NCBI RefSeq assembly: GCF_014805685.1
Contig: NC_060911.1
Location: forward strand, 13,030,712 to 13,094,711
Source of the DNA: Silurus meridionalis
Taxonomy: Eukaryota > Chordata > Actinopteri > Siluriformes > Siluridae
DNA: 64,000 nt
Direction of reading: 5' to 3'
Shown here: positions 46,051 through 57,704 of the stretch, in pieces
Numbering within the stretch: the first letter of the stretch is position 1
How the letters are laid out: each line of letters opens with the position of its first letter
Made by a program: the position numbers and the translations under genes
The notes under the pieces: generated by a model
Told to the model about the DNA's origin: nothing
Databases searched by the model: none
Seen by the model: only the letters and a program-made list of their open reading frames with translations

Positions 46051-47490
46051 AATTAGCCAAAATAGTAAATGAGCTGAAAAACCCGAATGAAAATTCTAAC
46101 TAGTAAAACAGTACCCAGGCATAACATTTACGATAAACCACATTGAATTTTATGATTTAGCATTTACACTAAACTATAAATTAGCGTTATAGAAATAGCC
46201 TGAATAGAAAGGAATAGAAACAAATTACAATTATTTATTGTGAACGACTCATTCTAAAGTCCAAGTAAAGTGCTTTTAAAGCTCTGTAAATGTAGCTATA
46301 GTGGTGATTAATTAAGACACATTAAGTTACAGGCATCAGAATAAAAGTATTGTAATAGTCAGCCGTCTTATGTCCCAATCTGGCATTATAGCAAAGACGC
46401 AAGCTCTCAGACAGCTAATTAGCATTGTGTCTAAAAGAACGCTCTACATTATGAAGCTGCCTGGGAGGCAGAATTTTTATGCAGACTCCAAGATGCTAAC
46501 TGTGTCTACCTTACATTTATGTTTGACTATTATTCTGTAGCTGACTTATTATGAATTCACCTCACTGCAATTCAGCCTGATAATGTTATTGCATGGCCAT
46601 AAAGACTGTTTGTTATGAAAGAGCAGTGGCACTGTCTGAGTTATTTATGATCTCTGAGCAGCCTGGGAGTTTAGCCAGTCTGTCTGGCAGTCGTCCATAT
46701 CCATACACAGTTAATAACATTAGCCGCGGTATTTTTTCCGTTGCGATCAGATCGATCGTGACATGTTAAATTCGGATTTCAATCTCGAAAAACCTGGCAG
46801 AACAGAGCTATCTAACCGATCGGGCTTTCTGAGCTGAGGGTGACATTAGAGATGGAAAAAGTTGATGTTAAAACATGAAAAAGTATATCATTTTTCTTTG
46901 GTCTAGCTATTATGGGGAAAATATGTTTACAAAAAAAGAAATACAATATTATAAAAGCAAAAAAGTCAACTAGGACTAAAAAAGTGTAAATAGCTTTACT
47001 GTTAAATATGTATAGGAATGTAACCAAACACAACACAGACTGGTATTATAGTAGACATCTATCTAGTAGCGATGGGAAGATCGAATTACTTTAGTGACTT
47101 GGTCCTTTGAATCTCATCCAAATGAACAAACATTTTTTTTCTTTTCTTAATTTTTTCTTAATTTCCTTTAATCAGAAATACAATAAAATGTTACATTTAC
47201 AATAAGCAGATCCCCAAAATGTCTACATACACAAACTTTGACTATATTTCCAATAATGTATGTGTATATACAACTGCATAGCGTATTAAGAACGAACAAC
47301 TAGCACCAGAGGACTCATGAGATGAACTACTCGGTTCTGTTTCCTGTGTAATGCACTGCATAGCATATCCAGGTTCAAGGTTTTCATCAAGTGTTGACAT
47401 TGTCAATTCAGTATTGGGTGTTTGTATAGGCAGTCAGTGCAATATAGACAGATTTTGTATGAGGTAACAGCTTGTCATAAATATACAAAA
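46051..47490. other. Intronic stretch, no gene recognised
   Basis: AT-rich, with recurring TAGCAT/TAGC words and short A runs. No coding or element signal beyond these. Confidence 0.35.
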
Positions 47491-47685
47491 CTTTCTTTCG
47501 GCTTCTCCCATTAGTGGTTGCCACAGCGGATTCTCCACATGTTAGATTTGGCACATGTTTTTATACTGGATGCCCTTCCTAACGCAACCCTCCCCATTTA
47601 TCCGGGCTTGGGACCGGCACTGAGAGTGGCTGGGGTTGGTTTCCTGACCGGGGATCGAACCTGGGCCACAGCGGTGAGAGCGTCC
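47491..47685 (-). mobile_element. tRNA-Glu-derived SINE, head-truncated copy
   Basis: On the minus strand, the T-arm side of the tRNA-Glu-like head is present and the sequence breaks off in the anticodon region (after CGCTCTCAC). Body and 3' end match 45832-46032, with the full end CCGCTGTGGCAACCACTAAT followed by GGGAGAAGCCGAAAGAAAG. Confidence 0.85.
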
Positions 47686-47689
47686 TAGT

Positions 47690-49430
47690 ATATGTAAACA
47701 TACTGAAGTTCTGAGTATAAGGCAGTCGTAAGGTGCTGGACCGATAGCAGCAGTATGACAGTAGTAAAATAAAAATAAAAATATAATGTGTAAAGTGAAC
47801 AGTGTCAGATTTAAAGAATTTGTACATGTACCGGTTTGTAAATAGGTGTTTATAAACCAGTCCCTTTGTGCAGAATTCTGCAGAGATTATAAAGTGTCTT
47901 ATGTGCAATGAAGAAGTGTGGGGTGAGCTGTAAATACTTAGAGTTCAGGAGTATGTGGGAGAGGGGGGGGAGCTAATGGACAGAGTTCAGCATCCTGACA
48001 GCCTGATGGATGAAGCTGTTTGAAAGTTTTGTGGAGCGTGCCTGGAGGCGTGTGATGGGTGTGAGCTATCAGTAGCTATGCGGATGGCTCTGCTAGTGAG
48101 GTGGTTGTGGGAGATGTACATAAGGGAGGGACCACACAGTGATGCAGCTGGTGAGGATGCTCTCAATGGTGCCCGGTAAAATGAGCACATGATAAAAGGG
48201 GGGACTCGTGATTTCCTGAGTTTGCAGAGGAAGTAAAGGCGTGACTGAGCTTTCTTGGTCAGTGATGTGATGTTTGTCATCCAGGCGAGGAACTTGGTGC
48301 TGCTCACCCTTTCTGCTGTGGCACCATTGATAGTTAGTATGGGTTGCTGTGAAAGTCCTCTTCTGAAGTCAATGACAATTTGTTTGGTTCTCACTACGTT
48401 GAGGAAGAGATTGTTGTCGGCTCGCCTCGCTCCTGTAGTTGGCCTCATTGTTGTTGGTAATGAGGCCCACTACAGTCGTGTCATCTGCAAACTTGACGAT
48501 GTGGTTGATGCTGTAACTGGGTACACAATCATGGGTCAACAGTGTAAAGAGCAGTGGGCTGAGCACACACCCTTGTGGTGCCCCTGTGCTTGGTGTGGTG
48601 GTCTTTGATGTTTTTCCGCAGACCCGTACAATTTGCGGTCTCTCTGATAAGAAATCCAACACCCAGTTACACAGAGGGGGGTTGAGTCCCAGGTGACTCA
48701 GTTTGTTTATTACCTGATGAGGGATGATTGTGTTGAATGCTGAACTAAAATCCAAGAACAGCATTTGCACATAGGAATCTTCGGAGTCCAGGTGTATGTA
48801 AGGGATGGATGGAGAGCGGCTGAGATGGCATCCTCCGTGGACCTGTTGGTTATATATGCAAACATGGAACGGGTCGAGGAAGGGAGGAGGGATGAATTTT
48901 TGCTGTCATGTGCTGCATGACCAGTCACATGACCAGAGCTGGTAGTCGTTGTGGCTGGATGCATTTTTTTGGGACTGGAATTATTGTGGTGGCCTTGAAA
49001 CACTTTGGAACCACTGTTTGATGTTAAAGAATTCAGTGAGTACATCCTTGAGTTCTTTTGCACAGTCCTTAAGAACCAGGTATGCTGTCTGCTGCGGCTG
49101 CCTTGCATGGGTTGATCCTCATGAGGGTCTTTTCCACACTGACTGGAGACAGACACACAGCCTACTCCTGTTGGAAAGTTGGGATCTTCTGTGCGTGTGT
49201 GGTGTTTTGGATGTCAAATCGTCCAAAGAATTTGTGGAGGCTGTTTAGCAAAGATATGTTACTGTCACAGATCCGTAGTAGGGGTTGATAGTTTGTTAAT
49301 GTTTGAATGCCTGCCAGAGACTCTGTGTGTCTCTGGTGTTGCTGAAATATCCAGATATTTTATTGCTGTGTTGACGTTTTGCTTCCCTGATTCCACGGGA
49401 CAAGTTGGCTCTTGCTGTTGCTAGGCTTGG
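47690..49430 (-). mobile_element. L2/CR1-like LINE, 5'-truncated, frameshifted
   Basis: Minus-strand frames include an RT palm region, LFLDFSSAFNTIIP, then LNPPLCNWVLDFLSERPQ, TGAPQGCVLSPLLFTL and KFADDTTVVGLI (catalytic FADD), followed by QIVIDFRRG, AERVSSTKFL and KKAQSRLYFLCKLRK. The 3' end has the SSHPSHA segment and a long 3'UTR with an AAATAAAAATAAAAATA stretch. Upstream, 48710-49156 keeps the earlier RT blocks in another frame. Several frameshifts and stops disable it. Clade is inferred from the motif wording. Confidence 0.88.
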
Positions 49431-49714
49431 GAAAGGCTAAAGTCACTCAAGGTGACTTGTTCTTCTGAGTCACATTAAAGATTCGTTCAAAATGAACGAA
49501 CAACCCGTCACTACTTCCTAGCACTACAATGCACAGGTTATTTGGTTAACAGCTTAAAACATTCTTATATTGTTTAGAATCTTCAGATATATGAGGCAGA
49601 TAAAACATTAATTAGCATTATACTGATACTAAACACAAGCTAGCTCATATTAATATTAATGAGCTAAAACCGTAACTAGCATTATACTTAGCATTAACTT
49701 GATACTAAAATACT

Positions 49715-49800
49715 GTATTTCACACCTTTAGTGGTATCCTAGCCGAATCAATCCACCTCTTTATACCATCATTATGACACCGCGGCTCTGCAGTTCAATA
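49715..49800 (-). repeat. Family E end fragment
   Basis: CACCTTTAGTGG and ATCAATCCACCTCTTTATAC match the left end of family E (about 19400). Confidence 0.45.
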
Positions 49801-49879
49801 TGGTACAGATAGTTCAGTTTTATTTATTCGGTTCAGAAAGACAGCAAATAATCAATTTACTCAAATGCTTTCTGATCTC

Positions 49880-50220
49880 TAATGCATGGCCGTTGTAGTG
49901 TGAAAAGATGAAATAAAACCAGACGTTCTTTTCCTGTTGTGTCTCTAGGAAGATGCAACTCTACCTCTGCCATGTTAATCTCTGTTTTATGTGGCTCTCC
50001 GTAGTGTTGTGATGCGTCACATTCACGTAGCGGCCATGGTGCTGAGGGAACTAAAATGATCTACATGATCAAAATGAACTAAAAATGTATCTAAACTGTT
50101 GAACACAAATTATTGGTCACTTTCATAATAATTAAAGTAATAATTATATAGAAGTTAATCAATTTTTACAGACGTAATAATTATAAAAATGATGCATCGG
50201 TATACAAATGCCAACTTAAA
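49880..50220 (-). mobile_element. Repeat family F, minus copy
   Basis: Reverse complement of the family F block at 27880-28120: GATGAAATAAAACC, GGAAGATGCAACTCTACCTC, TGCCATGTTAATCTCTG, GTTGTGATGCGTCACA. Confidence 0.6.
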
Positions 50221-50253
50221 TATGATGCACACTTTTTTGCTAATTGGTGAATC

Positions 50254-50256
<3 letters not shown>

Positions 50257-50306
<50 letters not shown>

Positions 50307-50444
50307 GTAGAGGGGTCTGTTAAAAATTGTTGTGTTGTCGTACTCCCTGTTTTGCACTTATGTTAGTAAGACTGGGTTAAAGAGAATTTTTCTCAACCAT
50401 GTCATTTTCACATCACTCTGTCATTCTCACCTTCACCTCTCTAA

Positions 50445-50492
<48 letters not shown>

Positions 50493-50497
50493 GTGTT
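50257..50497. repeat. Two (GT)n tracts before the 51-nt exon
   Basis: GT runs at 50257-50305 and 50446-50497, the second ending about 33 bp before the exon at 50531 and forming most of its upstream intronic context. Confidence 0.95.
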
Positions 50498-50530
50498 GCC
50501 TTACACTTGTCTTTGTGTGTGATGTTGTAG

Positions 50531-50581
50531 AGCTGGGGACTTATGGCAAGCTAAAATATTATCACTCAATGACTGAAGAAG
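50531..50581 (+). CDS. slc24a2: slc24a2 17-residue alternative cassette exon
   Basis: The 51-nt exon encodes ELGTYGKLKYYHSMTEE, phase 1 in and phase 1 out. Human NCKX2 isoforms differ by the presence or absence of exactly this 17-residue piece (ELGSYGKLKYYDTMTEE), so this is the fish equivalent. The acceptor is TGTTGTAG at 50530, with an unusually GT-rich and pyrimidine-poor upstream region; the donor is GTAAGA at 50582. A weak acceptor suits optional inclusion, but that is inference. The following intron is 4.4 kb. The peptide is part of the cytoplasmic loop between the two membrane domains. Confidence 0.95.
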
Positions 50582-50889
50582 GTAAGATCTTTTTTTTCTG
50601 TGTGCAGTTTATCCTCATCTTCCCTCCTCATCCCTTTTTTTCTTCATCCCTCACTCTCGTTGTGTGCGTGTGTGTGTGAGCGAGCGACATTTTCACGCTT
50701 CTGCTTTGACGGCCTTTCTTGGTGAGATTTCACTAACATAAGTGCAAATCGTGTACGACAATTTCATTTTCTCCTCGTTTTTTTCTTTCATTTTTTTTTT
50801 CTTTATCTTTTTTTTTCTCCTCCCCCGAGCATCCCACACTTTCATTCCGTTCTTTGGATTCTTTTCAGCATTGTGTTGGTTTTTTTGCT

Positions 50890-51061
50890 CGTGTGAAAGT
50901 GAAAACCTGGGAACGCGACAATGTTCATGTTTAGATACGACAAATCTCTCTTACACACACACACACATACACAAGACACACAAAACACACAACACACACT
51001 TGCCCTGCCTGGCAAACCTCAAAACACGACAATGTTGGTATTTTGAAAAACTCTCTTACAT

Positions 51062-51103
<42 letters not shown>

Positions 51104-51190
51104 CTGTCATGAAGCTGATGTGAGGACCAGTGTGAGTCACTCTGAGAGGAGTTTTGGAGTAGCAGCAACATCCAGCTAATGTAATAACGA

Positions 51191-51257
<67 letters not shown>

Positions 51258-51800
51258 ATGTTTTCTCTTTCTAAACCAGTAATAAAACTGCTGCTTTTTG
51301 GGACAGCGGTCTGTTTGAGGACTGGGTTTAGACTCCCATTACGGTGACAAATCGGCTCGTGTGGATCCTCTGATGTCTGGGAGAACGAGCCGACGATGGC
51401 TTCTAATTTTAGAAGACTCATTGTGTAATCCTCATTGCTACACACTCTTCACACGCTTTGATGTCGCATAATAGCGCAGCATTTCACCTGCTAATTTTCC
51501 ACACTGAGGAAGTGAGCAAGTGTTTTTTCCCAACATTTTATTATTTGCTCTTGCGCTCTCGTGGTGCCCCGAGACCTGTTCTTGGACTGAAGCTTGAATC
51601 TGAAATCATTAAATACGGTTACAGCTGAGAAGAAGCGAAAACGTGATGAGTTTCTAATACCTTAGACTCAACGTTTTGTATAAATTGAGTAGCTAGCCGA
51701 TACGTACAAATCGAAAGACGCGATAAAACATGTGACCTGCGAAAGTGAAAACATGAGAACACCACAATGTTCATGTTTAGATATGACCAAACTCTTATAC
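50890..51800. repeat. Three related blocks next to CA tracts
   Basis: GTGAAAGTGAAAACCTGGGA with CGACAATGTTCATGTTTAGA at about 50895-50945, a shorter version at about 51010-51060 (ACACGACAATGTTGGTATTT), and GCGAAAGTGAAAACATGAGA with CACAATGTTCATGTTTAGAT at about 51733-51785. Each is followed by CTCTTA(C)A and a CA-rich tract. (CA)n runs lie at 51061-51101 and 51199-51255. Confidence 0.75.
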
Positions 51801-51852
51801 AGACACACCCAGGGTGTTGTGATTGGTCAGAAGGTATAGATACATTCATATA

Positions 51853-52330
51853 AGTGTCGTTCAAGTCAAACCTGGACTTTTGAGTTTCTAAAACAAAGAA
51901 CACATTTTTCAACATCCTCCCCTGCTACATTTATACACTTATCCCAGTGTTTAACTAACACCTTATAGGATTCAGCATAGGGAACCGCCATGAGCAGGAT
52001 CGGCACTGACGGCAATCTTTGAGACGTTTCCACTGTTTCCACCATTAAAATGTCTCTGAGCGTCTCATCACCGAACTGTGCTCGTAGTCTTCCATTGATA
52101 TCCGTGGGTTTTATGTGTTAACTTCAGGAACCCCACACGCTGTTCTATGCACACATTTACACTGTTGTCTGCCATCGCAATTAACAGGATCTGGACTGGC
52201 CCGCAACATATGTGCCACAGATAAATAATGGGGCACGTAAGCTACTTGCTATTGTGTATATTATCGCCACACTAGCATCCATTTAATACCTGTAACATTA
52301 AAAGTCCTGGTTTGACTTGAACATTCCTCG
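51853..52330 (-). mobile_element. Internally deleted mariner-like element with TIRs
   Basis: Terminal inverted repeats (GTTCAAGTCAAACCTGGACTT at the left, its near-complement at the right) are flanked by TA on both sides (51851-51852 and 52331-52332), the target duplication of Tc1/mariner elements. On the minus strand the far end keeps a transposase C-terminus, HWDKCINVAG, and the near end a possible N-terminus, so the catalytic middle has been lost. At 478 bp it is non-autonomous. Confidence 0.82.
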
Positions 52331-52332
52331 TA

Positions 52333-53845
52333 TACTACTACAACTCAAGTCAAGGTTATATTCTATAGCTTTGAGACAATAGACATTGTGTCAAAGCAGA
52401 CAACTATGATTTTCTTACGTTATTGTTTCTATAGCAATGCCAATAGTAAAAGCCCACACACAGGTAAACATACAAAATCTAATAAAAGACTACTAAAAAC
52501 AGATTTGTTAAACAGATGAATATAATTGGTGACATTTTCGGTTTTGAGACATTTATTTTACCCTTAGTCTGAGGACGTCTCGGGTGTCAGCGCTTCAGTA
52601 TAGACGAGTTAAACTTTCTGGCTTACCGGTGATGTGGCAAAATGCAATTTCTGCCTCATTAACCTCAAGAAAGAGGCATCATTAATCTAGGAGAGGCTGA
52701 TGTTCCTCATGAATGTTCCATGAGTAATGGTTGTAGCATAAGCGTACCCCGTAAATGTATACTATTTTTGATGATTTTTTATTTATTTCAAAATAGTTGC
52801 GACAATGAAATAAAAAACAGAACGCAGTGATTTGCAATTCCCAATTTTTTTACAGTGGAAAACATATCCGATGTTTAAACTGAGTAAATGAACCATTTTA
52901 AGGTAAAATTAAAAAATGAAAAATACACCAAAGAAGACCCAGGACTGTTGAGCAGGTAGAATCCTGTATTAAATATAAATACTACATGTTCCTCTCACAA
53001 AACTCCAACAATTATATTTCCTCAGTTCCCAGGTATATACAAACTTTTGGTGAAAGAAGACACGATGCTGCACAGTGGTAAAAAATCTTTTGGGAGCCAT
53101 CAAATAAAAAATTACCCCTTTTTTTATTATTAGAATGGTACATTTACTCAGTTCCAACATGATTTCTGTGTTCTATTGTGAATAAATAATGGGTTTATGA
53201 GATTTGGCAAACATTGCATTCTGTCTTTATTTACATTTTATACAACTTTTTTTGGGGGGTTGTAAATTCTTTAAAGGTGATTAAAAAAAGGTGTCTAAAC
53301 AGCATTATGATGTCAAATAGCAAATCTTTGAAGAAAGTTTTGCTCTAATGTTACAAAAAAAAATCTAGTTCAGAAATTAGAATGATAACATTATTTACCT
53401 CTTTGTGGTCTTTGATTTTATTTATATGCATATTTCATGTTCATTTTACAAAATCCAGAACAAACAATAACCAAAAAATTTCAATATTTGCTCATATTGC
53501 TTTGTGCAGTATAGAAAAGAAAAAAGATTATGGTAGTATAGGACCATTTTTTCTTACAAACTGGTAAAAAAACAACAACATTGTGTTATACCTAAAACTT
53601 GCCTGGTTTAACGTGAAGATCATTGCTGTCACACAATCTGAAGACAAAGACTTTGATATAATCATACAATACTGACCAGGTGATCTCACATTATATATAT
53701 ATATATATATATATAGCTTAAAAAAAAAAAACAGGGCCAGGGAGTAAATAATTTGCAAGTCAAAACAAGTTTTGGGGACGTAATTTTTGTTTGTTTGTTT
53801 GTTTTTTGACATTTCAATGCAGATGATCCACTTGTGTGAAACAAT
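52333..53845. other. AT-rich intronic stretch
   Basis: A family A-like tail trace lies at about 52365-52410 and a (TA)n tract at 53693-53715. Several A/T-rich short frames have no homology. Confidence 0.4.
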
Positions 53846-53934
53846 TAAAAACGATAGTGTGGATGCGGAGCGTTTTTAAATGAAAACGCAGTTTATTTTT
53901 TATGTAACCGGTTTAGTCCAGACGTATGCTAATG

Positions 53935-54125
53935 CTTTGGGTTATTTAATCGGAAGGTTGGTGGTTCAAGCCCCAAACTGCCCCCCGTGAGGCCCTTGAG
54001 CAAGTCCCTCTGTGCACCAGGGGTTCTGTATGATGGCTGACCATGTGTTCGCCCACAGCTTTCTATAATCACTGGGAAATGCGAAGAAAGAATTTTACTG
54101 TGCTGTAGAGTATATTTGTGTATTT
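53935..54125 (+). mobile_element. tRNA-derived SINE (family B), 5'-truncated
   Basis: GGAAGGTTGGTGGTTCAAGC (B box), GAGGCCCTTGAGCAAG, CTCTGTGCACCAGGGGTTC, GGGAAATGCGAAGAAAGAAT and ACTGTGCTGTAGAGTATA. Just upstream (53850-53925) is a GTGTGGATGCGGAGCG / GAAAACGCAG trace of the AAAACG-rich MITE family. Confidence 0.75.
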
Positions 54126-54129
54126 TATT

Positions 54130-54745
54130 TTACATTTTGTTTAGTAGTCTATGTAGTAACTTACACTGTTAAGTTTTGTGTGTTGTATTAATGGAATGGT
54201 CTTTGAACGTGAAAGGTTTTTTCCGGCAAAAACAACATAAAAAAATTAGGTATACAGAAGTCGTTTTTTTTCCCTTCAACCAGAAAAACTAAGGCAGCTT
54301 TCTATAGATCAGGAAAAAAAAAAAAAGTGATAACTCTGGAGACTCCTTGCCCAAATTTTCATTACTTATTAGTCATAATACAATTCAAGCACATGATTAA
54401 ATGTATAATTGTCAGGTACAAATGTCCTCATTCCATGTAGTTCAAAATGACTGACACCCGCATTGCCCCGCCCCTTCAGCCTCCATGCCGCAGGATTCCA
54501 AGCTTACAATGTTTGGCATTGAATTAGAGCGCCTGTCGCCTGAGAAAATTTATTACCCAAGCTCATTGACCCCCAAAAAGGTCATGTGATACAGATGTGC
54601 ACATCTGTAGGGGTTAGATTAGCTGGTCTGGGCCACCGCTGAAGGCTACAGACAGCCTGATGGGCCAAGAGCCAAGTGGAGTTAATGATTTTGTGAGGAA
54701 GGTCATTAGGTGATAATCAGGCTTCTATCGAGAAACAGAGCATGG
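54130..54745. other. Intronic stretch, no gene recognised
   Basis: Unique-looking sequence; a (GT)n tract of about 40 bp follows at 54750-54788, about 150 bp before the next exon. Confidence 0.4.
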
Positions 54746-54749
54746 ATGT

Positions 54750-54789
<40 letters not shown>

Positions 54790-54938
54790 GGGGTAAATTT
54801 GGCAATACATTTTATTTTACTACTTTTAACACAATTTTTCAAAAACATTTTTTAGAATTACATGTAAAACTGATCTGATTATCTAAAACTTTCTTATTCA
54901 AACCTCTGATCTAAGCAAGATCTCACTCCACCTTTCAG

Positions 54939-55019
54939 GAAAGTTTCGTGAGAAAGCGTCCATCCTTCACAAAATTGCCAAAAAGAAATGCCAAGTGGAA
55001 GATGCGAACGGAGTGGCTG
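54939..55019 (+). CDS. slc24a2: slc24a2 exon, loop segment GKFREKASILHKIAKKK
   Basis: The 81-nt exon encodes 27 residues (GKFREKASILHKIAKKKC, then QVEDANGVA), phase 1 in and phase 1 out. The first 18 residues nearly equal human NCKX2 GRFREKASILHKIAKKKC. The acceptor is CCTTTCAG at 54938 and the donor GTGAGT at 55020. The lysine-rich amphipathic stretch is a conserved feature of the NCKX loop. The tail of the exon is variable among species. Skipping it would keep the frame but remove this conserved piece, so skipping is less likely here than for the 51-nt exon. Confidence 0.96.
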
Positions 55020-55099
55020 GTGAGTTCACCTGGCACATTTCACAAGTACCATTCATTATTTCCTTTGTCAAATACAGTATGCTACACACAAGTGTAATA

Positions 55100-55195
55100 G
55101 CTAGGGGTGTAACGTACACAAAGTTCACGGTTCGGTACGTACCGAGGTTCCGAGGTCCGGTTCAATTTACGATTAGGAGGAAGTTTACAGTTTAA
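55100..55195. mobile_element. Fragment of TAGGGGTGTAACG-type MITE
   Basis: TAGGGGTGTAACGTACACAA, GGTTCGGTACGTACCGAGG and GGTCCGGTTC are the start of a common teleost MITE. The internal GGTACGTACC is palindromic. The other end was not found. Confidence 0.5.
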
Positions 55196-55199
55196 ATTT

Positions 55200-56379
55200 T
55201 TAAAACAATTTTAATAAAATTCCTGCTTGGTTTAAATAAAAAAAATTAAATATATCAAAATAAAATAGAACAAATACATTAATATTCGTAATATATAAAT
55301 ATTAATACAATATACTTTTTTTAAATTATATTGATAAAATTCAGTAATCGATTAAATTGGCACAAATTAAATTGATTGAATAACATTAAATAAATGGAAA
55401 AATTCTATGAAATTGTTTACATTTGTTAGACCCCAGTTTGGGTAATACAGATGTGTATATAAGTGTGTGTTTATTACATTTAAAATTTAACACTTATTTC
55501 AGCATACTTTAACAAATGTTCACAATTAAGACACACAAAAGATCATTCTTTATTCATTCAATTATTTATTCATAAATTAATTATTCCTTTCCTCATTCAT
55601 TTTCTTCCTTGATTTGCCTAATGTTCTCCTTTTGAGGAAAATTCTTCAAGCTGTACATAAAACACAAAAGAATAAATATCACTAGACTGTCGTAAAAAAA
55701 ATTGCCGATGGTAGGAAGTGGCAGACGAAAGACTAATCTAACTTGATCACAACCTTGATTATTGATCTTTTTTAATATTTATGCATGAAATAATTACAGA
55801 AACAACGCCAAGTGTTATTCAATTTGTAGGTGATAAATTCAAGCTAACATCTTTAACTATATAATGTGATGAGACCAAAAACTATTATTTTCAACTTTCC
55901 ACTCGTGTGAATGTTACTTCATTTTTCAGACTTTAATTGAGTTAAATTTATTAAAAAATATTATTAATAATAATTATAATAACATATATATTCACTTGCG
56001 TATCATTTTTTTTAAACTCTCATCTGGCTAAACACAAACTGTAAAATTAGCCTAGCATCCTGAGAGTCTGTCAACCAAAATATTGTAACAAAACAGCAAA
56101 TTATTGTTAATTTTTCTCATTTACAAGCTGTTTTTTGTCCCCTGTCTGATCCACTGATCAAAGTGTACACACACACACACTCACATACACATACACACAC
56201 ACACGCACACACAATCACACACGCGCCTCTCTTATTTCCACACACCAATTATGCTAACAGAGCCACATTACCATATTAGCATCTTAACACAACTCAAATG
56301 GCACTGCGCCATTCACGCACACTTTCTTTGATGTTCTGTCCGACCGCATTATGAATGTTCAGACTTATTTTTACATGTA

Positions 56380-56380
<1 letters not shown>
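55200..56380. other. AT-rich intronic stretch
   Basis: Very AT-rich (55200-56110), then a CA-rich patch at 56166-56220. No coding signal. Confidence 0.4.

Positions 56381-56430
<50 letters not shown>
56381..56430. repeat. (CA)n microsatellite before last exon
   Basis: CA run of about 50 bp, ending about 45 bp before the exon at 56477. Confidence 0.96.
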
Positions 56431-56432
<2 letters not shown>

Positions 56433-56476
56433 CCTGCAGATGACTGTGCTCTAACAGTGTTTTGTGTTTATTTTAG

Positions 56477-56559
56477 ATAAGAACCTTCCGAATAGCTCCA
56501 GCGTGGAGGTGGAAGTTTCTCCTCCTCTGAATGGCTCTGCGGGCCAAGAGGGTGACGCT
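56477..56559 (+). CDS. slc24a2: slc24a2 exon, variable end of the cytoplasmic loop
   Basis: The 83-nt exon completes a codon begun in the previous exon and encodes 28 residues: DKNLPNSSSVEVE, then VSPPLNGSAGQEGDA. It enters in phase 1 and leaves in phase 0. The acceptor is TTTATTTTAG at 56476; the donor is GTGAGT at 56560. The human counterpart is the KIELPNSTSTDVEMTPSS region, serine- and acid-rich and poorly conserved, but LPNSSS aligns with LPNSTS. This is the last coding exon in the window. The acidic stretch before the second membrane domain, and the second exchanger repeat with its essential aspartate, were not found up to base 64000. Confidence 0.92.
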
Positions 56560-56859
56560 GTGAGTCAGTACAACACTCACATACATATGCATACACACAC
56601 ACACACACACTTTTCAAAAAGACTCTTTAGCATTTTTCATCTGTAATGTTGCTGAATCCTGCACAAAAAAAAAACTGACCTTGCAACATTGACTGGGACG
56701 TCTGGGACATATTCCAACGGATGTACTGGATTTAGTATCAGGAGACATTTAGCAGTAAAGACAGTCAATAAAGACCATCTGTACTTCTGTATATAATAAA
56801 AAGAGATCGCTTGGCTTTCAATTTGTAACATCTTAATTGTTCTAATTGAACCGAATGTC

Positions 56860-57130
56860 AGCTTGACCAATCAGATTTCAAGTTGGCGACACCGGGGCCA
56901 CCTGGCAGGCGTACAATAACATCGACACTTTCACTGTCCTTTGACCGGATGGTCAGAGCGCTCACTAGTCAGAGCTCGCAACCCGCATCCGTCCCTCAAA
57001 TCTATACATGTAGATTTAATTGCTGATTATTTAATTCCACAATGACTGACAGAAGAGAAGAAATTAATTCGATTGCACTTACAAGGACAATTAGAAGACA
57101 GACTTTTTAAGAAGTGCTTGACATCGTGAC
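56860..57130 (+). repeat. Family E fragment
   Basis: GACCAATCAGATTTCAAGTT, GGATGGTCAGAGCGCTCAC, GAGCTCGCAACCCGCATCCG and AGAAGAAATTAATTCGATTG match the inverted family E copy at 21148-21330. Confidence 0.65.
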
Positions 57131-57329
57131 AAAATGTCTGCCTTAACAGGGTTCCTATGCATTTTGGAAAAGTTTGCAAACTTATGGAATTTGATCAATG
57201 TAGTTTTCAAGTCTGGATTAGTATTGGGGGAGGAGGGTGGGGGGAGGGACACACACACACAGAGAATTGGAAAATATTTGTGTTTTAACACTATTTAAAA
57301 ATTCTTAAAAATAAAATTAGGAATGTGTA

Positions 57330-57700
57330 AAAAACTTAAATCCGGATAAATTCGAACGCTCCGTGTCCACCCTTTCGTTTTCAATCGTTTCCCAAAAGTT
57401 GCTCATCCACACTGAATCATCTGAAAACGCCCACGTACTGCGCATGAGCAAATTCGTAAGATGATTCGACCCGCATCATTTCCGTCTGCCCTTTATATTT
57501 ACTTTCTAGCTTTTTGAAACGTCGCGGCCACGACTAAAAACGCGCCATCTTTCCCGAAAGCTTCCGTTTTCACACACGGTCCACACTGTCACACGGACAG
57601 CTACATTTCTGTTGATTGAAAACGCCGTCTCAGTTTGGACGGAAGTCTGAAACGGAGAGAAAAATATACATTTTCTAACTAAATCTAAACGCGTGGAAAA
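57330..57700. mobile_element. Palindromic MITE-like element, copy 2
   Basis: Related to 2030-2430 (CCCAAAAGTTGCTCATCC, many GAAAACG words, ATATACATTTTCT end). Contains GTCCACACTGTCACACGGAC with internal symmetry. Ends not fixed. Confidence 0.5.
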
Positions 57701-57704
57701 CATT

